From Paratissierella sp033809995 (GTDB taxonomy: Bacteria > Bacillota > Clostridia > Tissierellales > Tissierellaceae): a DNA stretch of 5,121 nt. The notes under the pieces are model-generated. The model saw nothing but the letters and a program-made list of their open reading frames with translations. It did not search any database and was not told the origin of the DNA. Positions 1-4,113 of the stretch are shown one piece after another; position 1 is the first letter of the stretch; every line of letters starts with the position of its first letter. Made by a program: the position numbers and the translations under genes. The stretch spans positions 1 to 5,121 of the forward strand of contig JAPXKQ010000157.1 in assembly GCA_033809995.1 (NCBI GenBank), read 5' to 3'.

Positions 1-1
1 A

Positions 2-748
2 TATAGTAACAGCATATTAGATATGGGGAATTCAAAGACAGATGAACAATTTTACGAACATTATAAATTCCTAATCAAAGAACTATATAGGACGCTAATG
101 CCGGGCAGATTAATCTGTATCCATTGTGTAGATGTACCAAAGATGAAGGAAAGAGATGGAGTTATAGGACTTAAAGACTTCCCAGGTGAAAACATTAGGT
201 TATTTGAAGATGAAGGTTTCATATATCATTCAAGAGTTACAATTTGGAAATCGCCAGTAATTGAAATGGTAAGGACAAATGCTTTAGGACTATTGCACAA
301 ACAACTAAGAAAAGATAGTGCAATGAGCAGAATGGGGCTTCCAGACTATATTATAGTCATGAGAAAGCCAGGAGAGAATCCAGAGCCAATAGAACACACG
401 CACGAAGATTACCCAGTAGATAAATGGCAAAAGGTAGCAGAGCCAGTATGGATGGAGATAAATCAATCCAATACTCTTAATGCAGTAGCTGCAAGAGATG
501 AAAAAGATGAAAGACATATAGTTCCTTTACAGCTAGATACAATAGAAAACTGTATAGAATTATATAGCAATCCCGGGGATATAGTATTAGACCCATTTGG
601 AGGAATTGCAAGCACAGGTTATCAAGCGGTTAAAATGGGGAGAAAAGCGATAATGATTGAATTAAAGGATAGTTACTATGAGCAAGGCGTTAAAAATTTA
701 AAGCTAGCAGAATTAGAGAATAACCAAGTATCTATATTTGACTTATAG
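2..748 (+). CDS. Phage DNA (N4-cytosine/N6-adenine) methyltransferase, C-terminal part, 5' end off the window
   Basis: Probably transfers a methyl group from S-adenosylmethionine to an exocyclic amine in phage DNA, protecting it from restriction. The frame is open to the left edge (YSNSILD precedes the first ATG at 23), so this is a partial gene and that ATG is not the start. The catalytic (S/D)PP(Y/F) motif expected just before 'YSNS' is outside the window. Counting from ATG 23: a family-typical block LIKELYRTLMPGRL (17-30), IGLKDFPG (48-55), KPGENPEP (115-122), and near the C-terminus the AdoMet-binding motif I, LDPFGGIAST (189-198), followed by KMGRKAIMIEL (204-214). Motif I after motif IV is the beta-class order. 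FGGIA replaces the usual FxGxG, with alanine at the last glycine. The target base and site cannot be read from this part. The next gene starts 10 nt downstream, in the same operon. Confidence 0.9.
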   Translation, partial: YSNSILDMGNSKTDEQFYEHYKFLIKELYRTLMPGRLICIHCVDVPKMKERDGVIGLKDFPGENIRLFEDEGFIYHSRVTIWKSPVIEMVRTNALGLLHKQLRKDSAMSRMGLPDYIIVMRKPGENPEPIEHTHEDYPVDKWQKVAEPVWMEINQSNTLNAVAARDEKDERHIVPLQLDTIENCIELYSNPGDIVLDPFGGIASTGYQAVKMGRKAIMIELKDSYYEQGVKNLKLAELENNQVSIFDL

Positions 749-758
749 GGGTGATTAG

Positions 759-1349
759 ATGATTGAAGAATATCTATTAGAAAATTACCATAAAAAAACC
801 TTCAAGGAAATGGCTAAGGACCTAAATCTATCAACTAAAACGGTCAATGATTACGTTAGAAAATTAGTGCTAGAAGGAAAAATGGAAGGTAAAAGTAAAT
901 ATTGGAATAAAAAAGAAGAAAAATATCTAAAAGAAAACATGTACAACTACACTATAAAAGAATTAGCGGAAAAATTTAACGTAACACAACTACAGATGCG
1001 AAAGAAAATTTATTATATGCAGAAAAAAGCAGGAAGGCAAAATAAGAAACACAAAGACAAGGAACAAGAAATCGCAAAAAGAGAAGAAGAAGCATATAAA
1101 AGAATGATAAATCAAAAGAAAGACAAAGGAATCGGCGATAAAGTATTCGATTATCCTCTTGTTAAAGGTAAGAAATATAAAGTTGTAAAACTAGCTTTAA
1201 GAAAGGGACAAGTTAAGGTAAATGAAACCTTCAAAGGCGAATTAATACAAATTACAGATGATTTCTTTGTACTAAAAAATAAGAATTATAGCGAATGTTT
1301 TTTAAAAAAGGATTATTTATTAGGTGAGATAGAGATTAGGGAGGTTTAG
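759..1349 (+). CDS. Double helix-turn-helix phage protein with C-terminal small beta domain
   Basis: A 196-aa, very lysine-rich protein, probably a cytoplasmic DNA-binding protein. Two HTH-like segments are visible: KTFKEMAKDLNLSTKTVNDY (13-32), where 'LSTKTVNDYVRKL' looks like a recognition helix, and YTIKELAEKFNVTQLQMRKK (64-83). Residues about 89-130 are a charged, probably helical linker. Residues about 135-196 (KGKKYKVVKLALRKG, TFKGELIQITDDFFVLKN, SECFLKKDYLLGEIEI) read as a compact all-beta domain. I recall similar C-terminal domains in phage proteins of unknown function, but assign no name. ATG 759 is preceded by AGGGGTGAT at good spacing. A regulator or a replication/recombination accessory is possible; the neighbours (methylase, resolvase) do not decide it. 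Confidence 0.82.
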   Translation: MIEEYLLENYHKKTFKEMAKDLNLSTKTVNDYVRKLVLEGKMEGKSKYWNKKEEKYLKENMYNYTIKELAEKFNVTQLQMRKKIYYMQKKAGRQNKKHKDKEQEIAKREEEAYKRMINQKKDKGIGDKVFDYPLVKGKKYKVVKLALRKGQVKVNETFKGELIQITDDFFVLKNKNYSECFLKKDYLLGEIEIREV

Positions 1350-1350
1350 A

Positions 1351-1449
1351 ATGAAGGAATATGCATTATACAAAGGTGATGAACTTCTTTCTAAGAGAAA
1401 AACAAGGAATCCAAGGATTTTAATAGAGTTGGAGGAAGATGATGGCTGA
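1351..1449 (+). CDS. Small phage protein, 32 aa, apparently an internally deleted member of a larger HTH family
   Basis: Starts 1 nt after the previous stop, with a near-consensus AGGGAGG 6-7 nt upstream of the ATG, so translation is well supported despite the length. The protein opens MKEYALYKGDELL and ends RILIELEEDDG. From memory, phage proteins that open MKEYALYKG.. usually run to about 55-65 aa. They have an HTH-like middle (GTIKEIAEKLGV-type) and end in an I/L-E-rich acidic tail after a basic K/R stretch. Here the start and tail of that pattern are joined directly through SKRKTRNP, as if about 25-30 central codons had been removed in frame. That comparison is recall and inference. The protein may be non-functional or a minimal variant. 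It overlaps the next micro-ORF by 8 nt. Confidence 0.6.
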   Translation: MKEYALYKGDELLSKRKTRNPRILIELEEDDG

Positions 1450-1519
1450 TATAGATAAAAACAGAATTGATAAAGTTGTAGTAGAAGCAGTAAAAATATT
1501 TAGAGATTACCAAGCATGA
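1442..1519 (+). CDS. Micro-ORF, 25 aa, unknown function
   Basis: Encodes MADIDKNRIDKVVVEAVKIF and a short tail, RDYQA. It would form one amphipathic helix. GGAGG at 1431-1435 lies 6 nt before the ATG, which is as good a ribosome binding site as its larger neighbours have. It overlaps the preceding ORF by 8 nt, as expected for coupled translation. No family is recognised. It may be the surviving N-terminus of a longer gene, since its end runs straight into another short frame through an ATGA overlap. Without comparative data it is a well-initiated but uncertain gene. Confidence 0.42.
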   Translation: MADIDKNRIDKVVVEAVKIFRDYQA

Positions 1520-1581
1520 CAATATGGGATGCGATTGAAAAAGCTAAGGAAGTGATAGAAGATGGCAAAGATAAACAGTAA
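1516..1581 (+). CDS. Possible translationally coupled micro-ORF, 21 aa
   Basis: Encodes MTIWDAIEKAKEVIEDGKDK plus Q. Its ATG overlaps the previous stop as ATGA, a classic coupling arrangement, but it has no Shine-Dalgarno of its own. It runs 20 nt into the nuclease gene in another frame. Its opening resembles the MTIWEAIK-type start of some small phage proteins (a DUF2829-like opening, from recall), so it could be a decayed N-terminus. The alternative is that this stretch only carries the nuclease's ribosome binding site (AAGGAAG) and the frame is chance. Confidence 0.22.
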   Translation: MTIWDAIEKAKEVIEDGKDKQ

Positions 1582-1894
1582 ACAAAAAGGTAAAAAAGGA
1601 GAACTTGAATTTGTAAATCTATGTAAAAAATATGGATTCAACACTAGAAGGTCACAACAATATGCAGGAATAAATAATGATGCAGATGTTGTTGGACTTC
1701 CTGACCTACACGTAGAAGTAAAAAGAGTAGAAAGATTAAATATTTATGATGCAATAGAACAAGCACATAGAGATAAAAAAGAAGATGAATTAGGGATAGT
1801 AGCACATAGAAAAAATAACAAAGAATGGCTTATTACAATGACATTCGATGAATGGATGGAGATATACAAAAGATACTTGATAACAACAAAATAA
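1562..1894 (+). CDS. Holliday-junction-resolvase-like PDDEXK nuclease
   Basis: A 110-aa protein of the archaeal-Hjc/VRR-like restriction-fold nuclease group found in phage replication modules. It probably cleaves branched DNA during recombination or before packaging, using Mg2+. The visible motif order fits: a basic start with KGKKGELEF (9-17) giving the first glutamate (E14 or E16); NDADVVGLPDLHVEVKR (39-55) giving acidic D42 or D48 and the E52-x-K54 core; then YDAIEQAHRD (62-71) with Q67 in the usual following helix, and IVAHRKNNKEWL as a core strand. The length is typical for the stand-alone phage form. AAGGAAG lies upstream of ATG 1562. The stop is followed at once by the next gene's AAGGAGG. 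The nuclease class is secure; junction specificity is inferred. Confidence 0.85.
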   Translation: MAKINSKQKGKKGELEFVNLCKKYGFNTRRSQQYAGINNDADVVGLPDLHVEVKRVERLNIYDAIEQAHRDKKEDELGIVAHRKNNKEWLITMTFDEWMEIYKRYLITTK

Positions 1895-1905
1895 GGAGGT
1901 ATAAA
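1891..1905 (+). repeat. Translation-initiation leader, copy 1
   Basis: ATAAGGAGGTATAAA is identical to positions 2235-2249. Here it contains the nuclease stop codon and the AAGGAGG that sets the GTG start at 1907 (7-nt spacing). The very strong Shine-Dalgarno compensates for the non-ATG start. Confidence 0.7.
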
Positions 1906-1906
1906 C

Positions 1907-2248
1907 GTGGCTAAAGAATTATTATTTAGTCTTACTAAAAAAGATTTTAAAATAGATACATTTAGAAGCGGTGGAAAAGGTGGACAATATCAAAATACCA
2001 CAGATAGTGGAGTTAGAATTACACATATTGAGAGTGGAGCAGTAGGGGAAAGCAGAACAGAACGAAGTCAAAATCAAAATAAGAAATTAGCATTACAAAG
2101 GTTAGTTGCTTCTGATACGTTTCAGAAATGGCACAAAATAAAAGCATCACAAATGATGGGGATAATTAAAACACCTGAACAAATAGAAAAAGAAGTAGAC
2201 GAATGGATGAAGGATGATAATTTAAAAATAGAATATAAGGAGGTATAA
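1907..2248 (+). CDS. Stand-alone release-factor (RF-1/GGQ) domain phage protein
   Basis: A 113-aa protein equivalent to the catalytic domain of class I peptide chain release factors, which enters the ribosomal peptidyl-transferase centre and hydrolyses peptidyl-tRNA. FRSGGKGGQYQNTTDSGVRI (19-38) contains the universal GGQ (25-27), and GAVGESRTERSQNQNKK (44-60) matches the RF1/RF2 'ERSQ..NK' segment better than ArfB/YaeJ. The stop-codon-reading and PrmC/RF3-contact domains are absent. The tail (EQIEKEVDEWMKDDNLKIEY) is acidic. ArfB rescue factors instead have a basic tail that occupies the mRNA channel, so ordinary ArfB-type rescue is doubtful. GTG 1907 is chosen because AAGGAGG sits 7 nt upstream. 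The gene lies between a resolvase and a zinc-ribbon gene. The substrate (ribosome-bound peptidyl-tRNA or something else) is unknown. Confidence 0.88.
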   Translation: MAKELLFSLTKKDFKIDTFRSGGKGGQYQNTTDSGVRITHIESGAVGESRTERSQNQNKKLALQRLVASDTFQKWHKIKASQMMGIIKTPEQIEKEVDEWMKDDNLKIEYKEV

Positions 2249-2249
2249 A
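2235..2249 (+). repeat. Translation-initiation leader, copy 2
   Basis: Identical 15 bp to 1891-1905. Here it encodes the last residues of the GGQ protein plus its TAA stop, and supplies AAGGAGG for the GTG start at 2251. Confidence 0.7.
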
Positions 2250-2250
2250 A

Positions 2251-2505
2251 GTGAATTGCTATAGAACTAATTGCAAAGAACAATGTAACGATATAAAGAA
2301 AATGTATTGTTTATATAGACTAAATAAAGAACAGCAAAAAGTTATAGCAAGAATAAAAGGAAACAGTTGTAAAACGTGTGGAGGGCTTACAGTAGCAAGT
2401 AAATATATGGGACAAGCAACTAGGCTATGCACGAGTTGCGGAACTATTACAAGAGGTGTAGAGGTTGTTAGATACTGCTTGATAAATAGTAGGAGGGTGA
2501 GTTAA
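2251..2505 (+). CDS. Small cysteine-rich zinc-ribbon protein
   Basis: An 84-aa protein with eight well-spaced cysteines. C40-x2-C43 (CKTCGG) and C60-x2-C63 (CTSCG) form a classic four-Cys zinc ribbon with a 16-residue loop. An N-terminal set, C3, C8, C12 and C20, could bind a second metal. Residues 24-37 (LNKEQQKVIARIKG) look like a helix between the two. Proteins of this kind are common in phage early regions and usually bind nucleic acid or a protein partner; no specific function is recognised. The GTG start at 2251 follows AAGGAGG lying inside the end of the previous gene, only 2 nt after that gene's stop, so translation is probably coupled. The stop abuts the next ATG (TAAATG). Confidence 0.75.
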   Translation: MNCYRTNCKEQCNDIKKMYCLYRLNKEQQKVIARIKGNSCKTCGGLTVASKYMGQATRLCTSCGTITRGVEVVRYCLINSRRVS

Positions 2506-2688
2506 ATGAAATTTGCAAGTGGATTATTAATAGGATTTGCTCTGAGCTGGATTAGTATGATGATAGCAATTGAAAATTATGTTTATAGAAGTGAATCGGA
2601 CAAACATTTGATTGATGAACTCGTGAGAGAAAATAAACAGTACAAAGACGTAATAGATAGGTTTCAAGCTAGATATGATGCGGATTAA
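2506..2688 (+). CDS. Small single-pass membrane protein with coiled-coil tail
   Basis: A 60-aa protein. Residues about 4-22 (ASGLLIGFALSWISMMIAI) form one hydrophobic span right at the N-terminus. A charged helix follows at about 30-57 (ESDKHLIDELVRENKQYKDV), with heptad-like L/V/I spacing, so it probably oligomerises or packs on a partner. With one lysine before the span and no cleavage site, it is a likely membrane anchor rather than a secreted protein. AGGAGGGTGA lies within the end of the previous gene, about 9 nt upstream of the ATG that directly follows the TAA stop. It is too early in the phage order and lacks the usual features to be called a holin. Function unknown. Confidence 0.68.
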   Translation: MKFASGLLIGFALSWISMMIAIENYVYRSESDKHLIDELVRENKQYKDVIDRFQARYDAD

Positions 2689-2708
2689 TACATTAGGAGG
2701 TTTATAAG

Positions 2709-2888
2709 ATGTGTAAGTATTGTGATGAAGATAGATTAATTGAACAAGGAGCTATATGGCTTGGGGAATTGGGAGTAGTAGCTTATATTAATGGCAAGAA
2801 TGAATTTGTAATAAACATCTATGGAAAGCAAGTAAATATTCCTATTAAATTTTGTCCGTTTTGCGGTAACAAGTTAGTGACAGATTAA
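2709..2888 (+). CDS. Small CxxC...CxxC zinc-ribbon phage protein, 59 aa
   Basis: Opens MCKYCDEDRL and ends KFCPFCGNKLVTD. The paired knuckles C2-x2-C5 and C49-x2-C52 bring the two ends together around one metal. The middle (residues about 14-46) alternates hydrophobic and polar residues (VVAYINGKNEFVINIYGKQV), consistent with beta strands. The family, with its terminal CPxCG(R/N)KL, is common in Firmicute phages and has no established function. The start is certain: TTAGGAGG lies 9 nt before ATG 2709. The gene sits 20 nt after the membrane protein and its stop is followed directly by a hairpin. Confidence 0.78.
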   Translation: MCKYCDEDRLIEQGAIWLGELGVVAYINGKNEFVINIYGKQVNIPIKFCPFCGNKLVTD

Positions 2889-2912
2889 TGCACATAATGT
2901 TTTTTATGTGCA
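2889..2912 (+). repeat. Perfect 9-bp inverted repeat directly after a stop codon
   Basis: TGCACATAA (2889-2897) and TTATGTGCA (2904-2912) are exact complements around a 6-nt TGTTTT loop. The left arm begins at the base after the TAA of the zinc-ribbon gene. No U-tract follows, so it is not a standard intrinsic terminator. It could be an RNA stability or processing hairpin, a weak attenuator, or a DNA operator. The downstream Shine-Dalgarno (GGGAG, 2921-2925) lies outside it. Confidence 0.7.
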
Positions 2913-2933
2913 ATTAAGAAGGGAGAATAATTT

Positions 2934-3107
2934 ATGAAGGCGATAGATAAATATATAGAACTTATCAGAAAACCAGATATAATATGTAAAGATAAAAACA
3001 ACTGCACGACAGATAAATACCATTGTAAAACTTGTCTAAGAAATCAAGCTAATAAATATGATGATAAATTTAGTCTAAAAAAAGAAGGATATAAAGCCAA
3101 GTGGTAG
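2934..3107 (+). CDS. Small cysteine-containing (probable zinc-finger) protein, 57 aa
   Basis: Starts MKAIDKYIELIRKPDIICKD and ends KKEGYKAKW. Four cysteines, C18-x5-C24-x6-C31-x2-C34 (with H30 beside C31), could form one zinc site. The N-terminal 13 residues look like an amphipathic helix and the C-terminus is basic, which suits contact with nucleic acid. GGGAG at 2921-2925 lies 8 nt before the ATG. Hairpins flank the gene on both sides (2889-2912 and 3109-3132). No family name is recognised. It is a likely real gene because of the ribosome binding site, the Cys pattern and the tight fit in the operon. Confidence 0.68.
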   Translation: MKAIDKYIELIRKPDIICKDKNNCTTDKYHCKTCLRNQANKYDDKFSLKKEGYKAKW

Positions 3108-3108
3108 C

Positions 3109-3132
3109 TGAATATAGCAAGTATTATATTCA
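3109..3132 (+). repeat. AT-rich 8-bp inverted repeat after a stop codon
   Basis: TGAATATA (3109-3116) pairs exactly with TATATTCA (3125-3132) around an 8-nt loop. It starts 1 nt after the TAG of the preceding gene and ends just before the AAAGAGGTG ribosome binding site of the next. The stem is weak, being almost all A-T, and no U-tract follows, so termination is unlikely. A DNA-level operator or an RNA spacer hairpin are the alternatives. Confidence 0.5.
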
Positions 3133-3148
3133 CTAAAGAGGTGAAAAA

Positions 3149-3475
3149 ATGGATGTATTAACTATAACAAAAGAACTATACGAGAGCGCAAAGCGATTAG
3201 AAAAAGGTAGTACAGAAATATTTACTCTTGCAAAAGAACAGGCGGAGAAGGAAAGAGACTACAGGAGACAGCTGGCACACGAGATAATGAAACTAAAAGG
3301 TGAAGGTATGAGTGTAACTCTAATAAGCGATATAGCAAGAGGTAATGCATCAGATTATAAATTTGAAAGAGATTTGTCAGAAGCGAAATATACTGCTGCT
3401 AGAGATAGTCTTAAGGCTATAGCAGTACAAGTTAATGCACTACAAAGTATATTGAGAATACAGTCAGAAGTGTAA
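3149..3475 (+). CDS. All-helical conserved phage protein of unknown function
   Basis: A 108-aa protein that is nearly all charged helix: a first heptad-rich helix about 3-50 (ELYESAKRLEKGSTEIFTLA, EKERDYRRQLAHEIMKLKGE), a short turn at GMSVTLISDIARGN (53-66), and a second helix about 69-106 (FERDLSEAKYTAARDSLKAI, LQSILRIQ). I recall this layout, with 'VTLI.DIARG' at the hinge and 'ARDSLKAI' plus 'LQSIL' near the end, from small Firmicute phage proteins encoded just before the late-gene regulator. None has a proven function to my knowledge. The hairpin-of-helices shape suggests a dimeric scaffold or ssDNA/protein-binding partner, which is inference only. AAAGAGGTG precedes ATG 3149. The stop is followed within 1 nt by the Shine-Dalgarno-like GGGGG used by the next gene. 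Confidence 0.78.
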   Translation: MDVLTITKELYESAKRLEKGSTEIFTLAKEQAEKERDYRRQLAHEIMKLKGEGMSVTLISDIARGNASDYKFERDLSEAKYTAARDSLKAIAVQVNALQSILRIQSEV

Positions 3476-3533
3476 GGGGGTATGACTTATAAGTAAATAT
3501 AAATCAATAGAGCACCTTCTATATAATTATAAT
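3476..3533 (+). other. Ribosome binding site plus in-frame N-terminal extension lacking a normal start codon
   Basis: GGGGG (3476-3480) is followed 8 nt later by ATA at 3489. From there the frame runs without a stop into the regulator gene and encodes SKYKSIEHLLYNYN after the first codon. That string fits the conserved start of DUF1492-type regulators (recalled as M-x-K-Y-K-S-I-E/D-..-L-Y-N-Y). No ATG, GTG or TTG is available in this frame between the TGA at 3483-3485 and ATG 3534. The ATG at 3482 is in another frame and ends after MTYK. So either ATA is used as the start, or the start codon has mutated. Confidence 0.6.
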
Positions 3534-3929
3534 ATGCTAAAGATTAATATAGAAATAGCAGACAAGCAGTTGAAAGAACTACAAGAGGAAGATGGATTAT
3601 CAGGAATAAGTTACGATGGAATTCAAACAGGTAAAACAAATAAAACAAGCGATATGACACTTAATACCGCGGAGAAAAACATTACATCTGAGGAATTGAT
3701 ACTTAAAAGAAAAGAAAAGCTACAAAATAAACTAGATACTATAGATATGTTACTAGAAGGACTAAACGATATAGAGAGAATAGTTATACAAAAAAAGTAT
3801 ATAGAAGGGCTTCAGTGGTGGCAAGTGGCTTATAGTGTAGGTTATGGAGAAAGACACTGTAGGAGGATAAGGGGCGAAGCAATACAGAAATTAATATTAG
3901 GGTTATATGGAGAGGCTAGAGAAATCTAG
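3534..3929 (+). CDS. Sigma-70 region 4-like late-gene regulator (DUF1492/ArpU-like)
   Basis: Residue numbers are from the first canonical ATG, 3534. The true protein probably begins 15 codons earlier at ATA 3489 (146 aa), since the expected conserved N-terminus is encoded there. Residues 1-20 are helical. SGISYDG (23-29) and TGKTNKTSD (32-40) match the family's 'G..Y.......TNK..S' segment. Residues 60-80 form a helix, and ERIVIQKKYIEGLQWWQVAY (81-100) then GYGERHCRRIRGEAIQKL (103-120) form a sigma-region-4-type HTH whose second helix would read DNA. ATG 3534 itself has no Shine-Dalgarno. Proteins of this type usually sit at the end of the early operon and switch on packaging and structural genes. 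That fits here: a terminator overlaps the stop, and a repeat-bearing promoter-like region follows. Confidence 0.82.
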   Translation: MLKINIEIADKQLKELQEEDGLSGISYDGIQTGKTNKTSDMTLNTAEKNITSEELILKRKEKLQNKLDTIDMLLEGLNDIERIVIQKKYIEGLQWWQVAYSVGYGERHCRRIRGEAIQKLILGLYGEAREI

Positions 3930-3939
3930 TCTTTTTTTT
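3914..3939 (+). terminator. Intrinsic terminator overlapping the end of the regulator gene
   Basis: GGCTAGA (3914-3920) pairs with TCTAGTC (3925-3931) through seven base pairs including one G-U. The loop is GAAA, a GNRA tetraloop, and eight T residues follow at once (3932-3939). Upstream A/G bases can extend pairing with the T run. The stop codon TAG (3927-3929) lies in the 3' arm. This is a standard rho-independent terminator that closes the early operon. Confidence 0.88.
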
Positions 3940-3961
3940 GTACATATTTTTAAAAGAATTT

Positions 3962-3996
3962 TTCGACAAATTACGACAAATGGCTATGATATAGTG
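3962..3996 (+). promoter_or_regulatory. Tandem CGACAAAT repeats with downstream -10-like element, candidate activated late promoter
   Basis: CGACAAAT occurs at 3964-3971 and again at 3974-3981, exactly one helical turn apart. Counting from TTCGAC (3962-3967), a 17-bp spacer leads to TATGAT (3985-3990), and TATAGT (3990-3995) overlaps it; each is a 5/6 match to the -10 consensus. Prophages with sigma-like DUF1492 regulators often carry short direct repeats upstream of a -10 just after the regulator gene (recalled). So this is the best candidate site for the protein encoded immediately upstream. TTCGACA is also the reverse complement of a Spo0A box, TGTCGAA, an alternative if the host sporulates. 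Confidence 0.5.
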
Positions 3997-4017
3997 TTTG
4001 TAATAGATACAGAAGAT

Positions 4018-4076
4018 AAATATATTTTAAATAAATTAAAATAATGCTTGACTATTGACACGCAATAGACTATAAT
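4018..4076 (+). promoter_or_regulatory. Strong sigma-70/sigma-A promoter with AT-rich UP-like tract
   Basis: TTGACT (4048-4053) and TATAAT (4071-4076) are separated by 17 bp: 11 of 12 consensus bases at optimal spacing. An almost pure A/T tract (about 4018-4046) lies directly upstream, as in UP elements. The predicted start of transcription is around 4083-4085, giving a leader of about 30 nt before the AGGAGGT (4101-4107) and ATG 4114. It would drive the two downstream genes independently of the terminated upstream operon. Confidence 0.85.
4052..4068 (+). promoter_or_regulatory. Dyad in the promoter spacer, candidate operator
   Basis: CTATTG (4052-4057) and CAATAG (4063-4068) are exact inverted repeats around ACACG. 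The site fills the spacer and overlaps the last two bases of the -35 element. A dimeric repressor bound here would block RNA polymerase. The AbrB-like protein encoded downstream, or the prophage repressor, are candidate ligands (inference). Confidence 0.5.
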
Positions 4077-4113
4077 ATAATTAAGATAGAAAATAAAACA
4101 AGGAGGTAACAAA

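Noticed and set aside
305..517. Minus-strand open frame of 70 codons
   Set aside because: It lies wholly within the methylase coding sequence on the opposite strand, has no ribosome binding site, and its W/C/Y-rich product is what the complement of an AT-rich gene gives.
2506..2688. Holin for cell lysis
   Set aside because: It has one N-terminal membrane span and a long charged coiled coil, and no endolysin lies nearby. The early-operon context also argues against a lysis gene.
3482..3496. ATG at 3482 as the start of the late regulator
   Set aside because: It is in a different frame and ends after four codons (MTYK). It also lies only 1 nt from GGGGG, too close for initiation. It would matter only if a one-base insertion near 3487-3488 is real.
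3964..3981. CRISPR-like or iteron array
   Set aside because: There are only two 8-bp copies, separated by 2 bp with no spacers and no further units, so a regulator site is the simpler reading.
4055..4060. TTGACA as the -35 element of the downstream promoter
   Set aside because: It is a perfect hexamer but only 10 bp from TATAAT. TTGACT at 4048 has the correct 17-bp spacing.
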